36,678 bases of DNA from Pseudomonadales bacterium (GTDB lineage: Bacteria > Pseudomonadota > Gammaproteobacteria > Pseudomonadales > Azotimanducaceae), in assembly GCA_016779425.1 (NCBI GenBank), contig JADHNQ010000004.1, positions 1 to 36,678 on the forward strand. Direction: 5' to 3'. Each line of letters opens with the position of its first letter. Within the stretch, counting starts at the first letter, position 1. Below the pieces are notes generated by a model. It saw only the letters and a list, made by a program, of their open reading frames with translations. It was not told the origin of the DNA and ran no database searches. A program made the position numbers and the translations under genes. This document shows positions 30,868 through 36,678 of the stretch, in pieces.

Positions 30868-32321
30868 TGCGCTTCGAAACCGACAGCATGGATTATGTGC
30901 TTGGCCAACTTCGCAGCCTCCCACAAGTCCGTGGGTTGACGGAATCATCTTTGAATGTCGAGGCGGGCGATGTATTTGTGGCCTGTGCGCAAAATGAAGA
31001 TGCTCGTCTTCAGCATATGGAGGCGGCAGCGCAGGCGGGGGCCGTGGCCTTTGTGATCGACGCTCAAGCCCAGCACGTTGCTAACCTATCGCTGCCAACA
31101 TTTCAGATGGATCAACTCGCCCGGCAGCGTGGAGCGCTGGCGGCCGCATTCTATGAAGATCCCTCTCGTGAGATGACCTGTATCGGGGTTACAGGCACCA
31201 ATGGGAAGACGTCTATTGCCTATCATTTGGCAGATCTGGGCAATCTTTTGGGGGTGCCGACAGGTTATAGCGGCACCTTGGGATGGGGTGTCCCGCAGGA
31301 CTTGGTCGACAGTGGCATGACCACGGCTCCCCCGGTGCTTGTGCAAAAGCAATTAGCTGCAATGGCACACAGGGGTATGAAACAGATTGCGCTCGAGGTC
31401 AGCTCCCATGCGCTAGATCAGGACCGGGTGCAGGCTGTCCACATGGATGTTGGCGTTTTTTCTAACTTGACCCGTGATCATCTCGATTACCACGGTTCCA
31501 TGGAAAAATACGCTGAAGCCAAAACAAGGCTGTTTACCGATTGGCCATTGAAACTAGCCGTTATCAATGCCGAGGATGCACTGGGTCGCAAGCTCATGAA
31601 ATGTGCTCGTGCGGAGGCAATTGTGAGTTTTGGCTCTGGGGGCGATATTTCCTGGAAGGCGGTTCCCGCGCTGGGTGGTATGCAGGTTGAATTTTTGACA
31701 CCTTGGGGATCCCTCAATAGCACCCTACCCTTAGCGGCAGATTTCGCGGTAGCTAACGTTGCCGCTGCATTGGGTGTTTTGTTGGGCCGTGGACATGCCT
31801 TGGGCGCTTTAGAGGTCGCGCTCAGCAAGCTAAGTGCGGTACCCGGCCGGCTGCAGGTAGCAGGTGACCATCCTGGTATGCCTAAAGTCGTTGTTGATTA
31901 CGCGCACACCCCGGATGCCTTAGATAAAGTTCTGGCGGCGCTCAGCAAACAAGTGCCGAAACAGCTTATATGTATTGTCGGGTGCGGGGGCAATCGTGAC
32001 CAAGGCAAACGGCCGGAAATGGCGCGAGTTGTCGCCCGATGGGCTGATCGGGTCTGGTTTACCAGCGATAACCCCCGAGACGAGGATCCCGAGTCTATTT
32101 TGCAGGATATGTTGAGCGGCCTCACAACTCAGCAGCAGCGCTCTGTTTGCGTTGAGCAAAACCGGGCAGATGCTATCGCGCAGGCGATACAGTCCGCTGG
32201 ATCTGAGGATGTCATCCTGATTGCTGGAAAGGGACACGAGAGCACTCAGGAAATCGCTGGCACCAAGCACCCATTTAGTGATGCGGAAGTGGTTCGAGAA
32301 TTTATGAAGGAGAACGCCTAG
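30864..32321 (+). CDS. murE: UDP-MurNAc-L-Ala-D-Glu:meso-diaminopimelate ligase
   Basis: 485 aa Mur ligase: [23 protein letters not shown] motif indicates meso-DAP specificity. Confidence 0.97.
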   Translation: MMRFETDSMDYVLGQLRSLPQVRGLTESSLNVEAGDVFVACAQNEDARLQHMEAAAQAGAVAFVIDAQAQHVANLSLPTFQMDQLARQRGALAAAFYEDPSREMTCIGVTGTNGKTSIAYHLADLGNLLGVPTGYSGTLGWGVPQDLVDSGMTTAPPVLVQKQLAAMAHRGMKQIALEVSSHALDQDRVQAVHMDVGVFSNLTRDHLDYHGSMEKYAEAKTRLFTDWPLKLAVINAEDALGRKLMKCARAEAIVSFGSGGDISWKAVPALGGMQVEFLTPWGSLNSTLPLAADFAVANVAAALGVLLGRGHALGALEVALSKLSAVPGRLQVAGDHPGMPKVVVDYAHTPDALDKVLAALSKQVPKQLICIVGCGGNRDQGKRPEMARVVARWADRVWFTSDNPRDEDPESILQDMLSGLTTQQQRSVCVEQNRADAIAQAIQSAGSEDVILIAGKGHESTQEIAGTKHPFSDAEVVREFMKENA

Positions 32322-33403
32322 TGCTGCTTTGGCTAACGCAATATTTGTCTGAGTATGTCAGCGGGTTCGGGGTGTTTCAGTATTTGACGTTACGAACCAT
32401 GGTCAGCGTAGTAACCGCACTTGTCGTCTCCTTGCTGATTGGGCCGCGCATGATCAGCTGGTTGACGCAGTCACAAATTGGTCAGCAGGTGCGCGACGAC
32501 GGACCCGCGTCGCATTTTAGCAAGGCAGGCACGCCAACCATGGGTGGTGCGCTTATCCTGATCATCATTTCAGTAACGACGCTCTTGTGGGGTGATCTGA
32601 CGAATCGTTACGTTTGGCTGGTCTTGGCCGTGACGATGGCCTTCGGGCTGATTGGCTGGATTGATGACTATTTGAAGATATCGCGCAAATCCTCTGATGG
32701 TTTGGCAGCCCGCTGGAAGTATCTTTGGCAGTCTGTTTTTGCACTTGCCGCCGTCCTCTACCTTTACAACACCGCCAGCGTGCCAGCGCAAACTGCGCTC
32801 TACGTACCCTTTTTCAAGGATATTGCCCTGCCCTTGGGTGCGGGGTTTATTCTGCTTGGCTATTTGATGATCGTGGGTATGAGCAACGCGGTAAATCTAA
32901 CTGACGGGCTGGACGGCTTGGCCATCCTGCCTGCGGTTATGGTTGGAGCTGCGCTTGGCCTGATTGCCTATGTTACAGGCAATATCGAGTTCTCCGCGTA
33001 TCTGCAGATTCCCTATATCGCCCATGCCGGGGAACTCTCGGTTTTCTGCGGTGCGCTGATCGGCGCTGGCTTGGGGTTCCTGTGGTTTAACACCTATCCC
33101 GCTCAGATTTTCATGGGCGACGTGGGCGCGCTTGCCTTGGGCGCGGCACTTGGCCTGCTTGCGATCATCGTCCGGCACGAGATTGTGCTTCTGATTATGG
33201 GTGGGCTTTTCGTGCTGGAAACCGCCAGCGTCATCATCCAAGTGATTTCATTTCGCCTGACGGGTCGACGCGTTTTCAGAATGGCACCCATTCACCATCA
33301 CTTTGAACTTAAAGGTTGGCCGGAGCCGCGTGTGATTGTGCGTTTTTGGATTATCACTCTCGTCTTGGTCACCATTGGCCTCTCGACATTGAAATTGCGA
33401 TGA
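32321..33403 (+). CDS. mraY: Phospho-MurNAc-pentapeptide transferase, GTG start
   Basis: 360 aa; [44 protein letters not shown]. Confidence 0.98.
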   Translation: MLLWLTQYLSEYVSGFGVFQYLTLRTMVSVVTALVVSLLIGPRMISWLTQSQIGQQVRDDGPASHFSKAGTPTMGGALILIIISVTTLLWGDLTNRYVWLVLAVTMAFGLIGWIDDYLKISRKSSDGLAARWKYLWQSVFALAAVLYLYNTASVPAQTALYVPFFKDIALPLGAGFILLGYLMIVGMSNAVNLTDGLDGLAILPAVMVGAALGLIAYVTGNIEFSAYLQIPYIAHAGELSVFCGALIGAGLGFLWFNTYPAQIFMGDVGALALGAALGLLAIIVRHEIVLLIMGGLFVLETASVIIQVISFRLTGRRVFRMAPIHHHFELKGWPEPRVIVRFWIITLVLVTIGLSTLKLR

Positions 33404-34728
33404 CACCATCGACGGGCACAGTCGTACTAGGATATGGCATGACGGGTAGATCCGTTGTTGAGCATCTCGATAAACAAGGTATCCACCCGTTGGTGTTCGA
33501 TACCCGGACTGAGCCAGCTACCTTCGAGCGCCCGTCAGATATCGAGGTGATCTGGCAGGTCGAAGAATGGCCAAGGGAAGTGCTTGCCAAGACCAAACAG
33601 GTAATCGTCAGTCCAGGTCTGCCCTTGCACCATCCCTTGGTACGGCAAGCACAGGCCGCGGGCATCTCCATAATTTCCGATATTGACCTCTTTATGTCCC
33701 GGGTCGATGCGCCAGTGATTGGTGTAACCGGCACCAATGGAAAAAGCACTGTTGTGTTGTTGGTCGGCCACCTCCTGCAGGCCAGCGGCCTTAGGTGTTC
33801 GGTAGGGGGCAATCTTGGCGTGCCTGCCCTGGCTCTTTTGGATAGTCCTGCGGATGTCTATGTGCTCGAGCTATCTAGTTTCCAATTGGCCCACAGTGCG
33901 CATTTGGCGTTGGCGAGTGCTGGTGTATTGAATATCACCGACGACCATCGTGACTGGCACGGTGATTTAGATAGCTACCGTCGGGCCAAGGAACGTATCT
34001 ACGTGAAGGCCGAATACTCGGTGGGTGGTCGTGACTGTGCCCGCAGCGTGAGCGTTAGGGTGGATATGTCTGCGTCGGGCGCAAATCGTTGGGGGGTTGC
34101 ATCTCTTAACGAGGCTCAGTGGTTAATCTGTGACGGCACGCCATTAATCGCGGTTTCAGATTTACCTCTTGCGGGCAGACACAACGTCGAGAATTGCTTA
34201 TGGGCAATGGCCTTGGTCGAGCCCTGGATTCAGCCACGGCGTGCTGCGCAGCTGCTGGGTGGTTTTCAGGGCTTACCTCACCGTTTCGAAAGGTTGTCAG
34301 GCCCAACGGATATCCACTGTATCAATGACTCTAAGGCGACCAACGTCGGAGCGACAATGGCCGCCCTTGCGGGTTTTGCCCTGGATAACCGGTTAATCCT
34401 AATCGCCGGTGGTGACAGCAAAAACGCAGACTTAGCGCCGCTAGGTGCTGCGATGCGCGGTCGGGTTCGACTGTTGATCACCCTGGGTAAGGATGCGGCG
34501 GCGCTAAATGAGGTGGCGAGTATCAGTGGCGTCGAGCATCAGCAGGTAGCGACAATGGATGAGGCCGTTGATTCGGCCTTCGCTCATGCTTGCGCGGGCG
34601 ACACTGTGCTGCTCTCGCCAGCCTGCGCGAGTCTAGACATGTATCCAAACTTCATAGCCAGAGGAGAGCACTTTAGAGAGCTGATACTTAACGTCACTAA
34701 GGCTCGTAAAGTCGAGGTGTCTCCATGA
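33400..34728 (+). CDS. murD: UDP-MurNAc-L-alanine--D-glutamate ligase
   Basis: [46 protein letters not shown]; start at M29 of the supplied ORF, overlapping the mraY stop (ATGA). Confidence 0.96.
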   Translation: MTPSTGTVVLGYGMTGRSVVEHLDKQGIHPLVFDTRTEPATFERPSDIEVIWQVEEWPREVLAKTKQVIVSPGLPLHHPLVRQAQAAGISIISDIDLFMSRVDAPVIGVTGTNGKSTVVLLVGHLLQASGLRCSVGGNLGVPALALLDSPADVYVLELSSFQLAHSAHLALASAGVLNITDDHRDWHGDLDSYRRAKERIYVKAEYSVGGRDCARSVSVRVDMSASGANRWGVASLNEAQWLICDGTPLIAVSDLPLAGRHNVENCLWAMALVEPWIQPRRAAQLLGGFQGLPHRFERLSGPTDIHCINDSKATNVGATMAALAGFALDNRLILIAGGDSKNADLAPLGAAMRGRVRLLITLGKDAAALNEVASISGVEHQQVATMDEAVDSAFAHACAGDTVLLSPACASLDMYPNFIARGEHFRELILNVTKARKVEVSP

Positions 34729-35822
34729 GCACATCGTCGATACAGATACCCCGCCACGGTGCGCTATTGCTTCTTCCTTGGTTTGTGCTGCTAGTGTTCG
34801 GCACGATTATGGTGGGGTCGTCGTCTGTCGCCATGGCAGGCGACTATGTGACCAGACAGCTTGTTAACTTATGCGTCTCTATTTTCCTGCTGGTGATCGT
34901 CGCAGTCACTCCGCTCTCGTTTTGGCGAAAGTACTATGGGTTAGGCTGGTTGGCCTCACTTATCCTCGTGGTGTTGGTATTCGTCCCAGGGCTGGGTCAT
35001 GAGGTCAATGGTGCAACGCGATGGATTCGCCTGCCCGGATTCAATCTGCAGGCGGTCGAGGTGGCGAAGTTTGGACTGATGATATATCTCGCAGGATATT
35101 TGGCGCGCTATCACGACGATCTTGAGCGATCGCCGATACGAATATTTATCCCCTTGGCCATGGTGTTCGGGATCTGTGCTCTGGTCGTTGCTGAGCCAGA
35201 CCTGGGCTCCGCGGCAGTAATTTTGGCAGCGACTCTTTCAGTGCTTTTTGTAGCCGGCGCCAAGCTACGCTATGTTTTGTTCATGGTGGTTGGAGGTGGC
35301 GCGGCATTTGCGTTAATGGTTTGGCTTGAGCCTTTCCGTATGCGTCGCATGGCCGCGTTCACGGATCCTTGGGCTGTTCCATTTGATACAGGTTATCAGC
35401 TAGTTCAGGCGTTAATTGCTTTCGGGCGTGGTGAGGTCTTTGGGTTGGGCCTTGGAGAAGGCATACAAAAACTGTCCTATCTGCCAGAAGCCCATAACGA
35501 CTTTATTTTTGCGGTAATTGCGGAAGAGTTTGGCAGCATCGGTGCCATAGCCTGTATTGCCTTATATAGTTTTTTCATTTTTGCAATCCTGGCAGTTGCC
35601 AAGCAGCGCTTGATGCTTGGCGATCGGTTCGCCAGCTACTGCTGCTACTTTGTCGGATTTATTTTCGCTTATCAGTTTATGGTCAATGTTGGTGTGAATG
35701 TCGGTGTTCTACCGACTAAGGGTCTGACGCTGCCCTTCATCAGTTATGGCGGAAATAGCTTAATGGTTTCCTGCGCGCTGTTCGCCATTGTGCTTCGTTG
35801 CAGTTGGTCAAAGGAGCCCTAA
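34725..35822 (+). CDS. ftsW: Lipid II polymerase FtsW (SEDS family)
   Basis: 365 aa; multi-[33 protein letters not shown] and [15 protein letters not shown]. Confidence 0.97.
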   Translation: MSTSSIQIPRHGALLLLPWFVLLVFGTIMVGSSSVAMAGDYVTRQLVNLCVSIFLLVIVAVTPLSFWRKYYGLGWLASLILVVLVFVPGLGHEVNGATRWIRLPGFNLQAVEVAKFGLMIYLAGYLARYHDDLERSPIRIFIPLAMVFGICALVVAEPDLGSAAVILAATLSVLFVAGAKLRYVLFMVVGGGAAFALMVWLEPFRMRRMAAFTDPWAVPFDTGYQLVQALIAFGRGEVFGLGLGEGIQKLSYLPEAHNDFIFAVIAEEFGSIGAIACIALYSFFIFAILAVAKQRLMLGDRFASYCCYFVGFIFAYQFMVNVGVNVGVLPTKGLTLPFISYGGNSLMVSCALFAIVLRCSWSKEP

Positions 35823-36678
35823 TGGCGGATGCAAATTTTTATCAAATCCCAGAAATGGGCCGCATTCGGACGATTCACTTTGTCGGGATCGGCGGCGCTG
35901 GTATGAGCGGTATTGCCGAGGTACTTCTCAATCAAGGCTACTCGGTAACCGGGTCGGATTTGAACGATTCGATTAACACTGAGCGCTTGCGTGAGAAAGG
36001 TGCGCATATCCACTTGGGACACGATGCTAAGTGGGTGCAGGGTGCTGACGTGTTGGTGGTTTCATCAGCCATTGATCCGGCCAACCCTGAGCTGGTGGCG
36101 GCGCGCAATCTTCGCCTGCCGGTAGTGCCTCGCGCGCAAATGCTGGGTGAGCTGATGCGCTATCGTCATGGTATCGCCGTAGCAGGCACCCACGGCAAAA
36201 CGACGACGACGAGTCTCATAACCGAAATTTTTCGTTGCGCTGAACTTTCGCCTACCTTCGTCATTGGTGGGCTTCTAAACAGTGCAGGCACCAACGCGGA
36301 ACTTGGCGGGGGCCGATACCTGATTGCTGAGGCTGATGAGAGCGATGCGTCCTTTTTGCATCTGCAGCCAATGACTGCAGTGATTACCAACGTCGACCAA
36401 GATCATATGGCAACCTACGACCATGACTTTGGTAAGTTAAAGGCGGCTTACGTTGAATTCACCAACCGCCTGCCTTTTTACGGCAGCGTTTTCGTTTGTG
36501 CCGATGACGCAGAGGCGATGGCATTGAGTGCTGCCTTCTCTCGGTCGGTGATTACCTACGGTTATAGCGATCAGGCGCAGTTTCGTGCAAGAGATGTGAC
36601 CACTAATGGCCAGACATGGCGCTTTACTGCGCAGCGTGGTGAATTAGGCAAACCGCTGCAAGTCAGTATCAAACTGCC
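35822..36678 (+). CDS. murC: UDP-MurNAc--L-alanine ligase, 3' truncated by the window
   Basis: Open to the window end: [46 protein letters not shown]...[14 protein letters not shown]...[19 protein letters not shown] overlap with ftsW. Confidence 0.97.
   Translation, partial: MADANFYQIPEMGRIRTIHFVGIGGAGMSGIAEVLLNQGYSVTGSDLNDSINTERLREKGAHIHLGHDAKWVQGADVLVVSSAIDPANPELVAARNLRLPVVPRAQMLGELMRYRHGIAVAGTHGKTTTTSLITEIFRCAELSPTFVIGGLLNSAGTNAELGGGRYLIAEADESDASFLHLQPMTAVITNVDQDHMATYDHDFGKLKAAYVEFTNRLPFYGSVFVCADDAEAMALSAAFSRSVITYGYSDQAQFRARDVTTNGQTWRFTAQRGELGKPLQVSIKL

Noticed and set aside
32100-32345. Possible frameshift or truncation of murE hiding a murE-murF fusion
   Set aside because: MurE is full length with its normal C-terminus and a clean stop, and mraY follows immediately. 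No MurF remnant is seen in any supplied frame.

Overview
This window is a gene-dense core region of a gammaproteobacterial chromosome, closer to the Pseudomonas/marine gammaproteobacterial gene order than to the E. coli order. I see no prophage, IS element, CRISPR array or defence island. From left to right it contains: a yhdP-like 3' end; tldD, darP (yjgA) and pmbA; mgtE; the ptsO-rapZ-ptsN-hpf-rpoN-lptB-lptA-lptC-kdsC-caxA block on the minus strand; ibaG-murA-hisG-hisD-zapE; rplM-rpsI; petABC; sspAB; dolP-yraN-lpoA on the minus strand; rsmI; the RNase P RNA gene; and the start of the dcw cluster (mraZ-rsmH-ftsL-ftsI-murE-mraY-murD-ftsW-murC, truncated). I did not find a clear novel multi-gene system. 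The observations most worth a second look are: (i) the dcw cluster lacks murF between murE and mraY, and lacks murG between ftsW and murC, with clean 1-nt start/stop overlaps at both junctions; (ii) kdsD, the mla genes, diaA/gmhA and hisC are missing from their usual neighbourhoods; (iii) the start codons of the divergent genes lpoA and rsmI overlap inside one CATG; (iv) mraZ has a promoter, a four-unit 10-bp-periodic MraZ-type operator and a long leader with a nested inverted repeat; (v) the rpsI-petA and zapE-rplM intergenic regions carry several stem-loops. All calls come from reading the sequence and the supplied translations. No database search or folding software was run.
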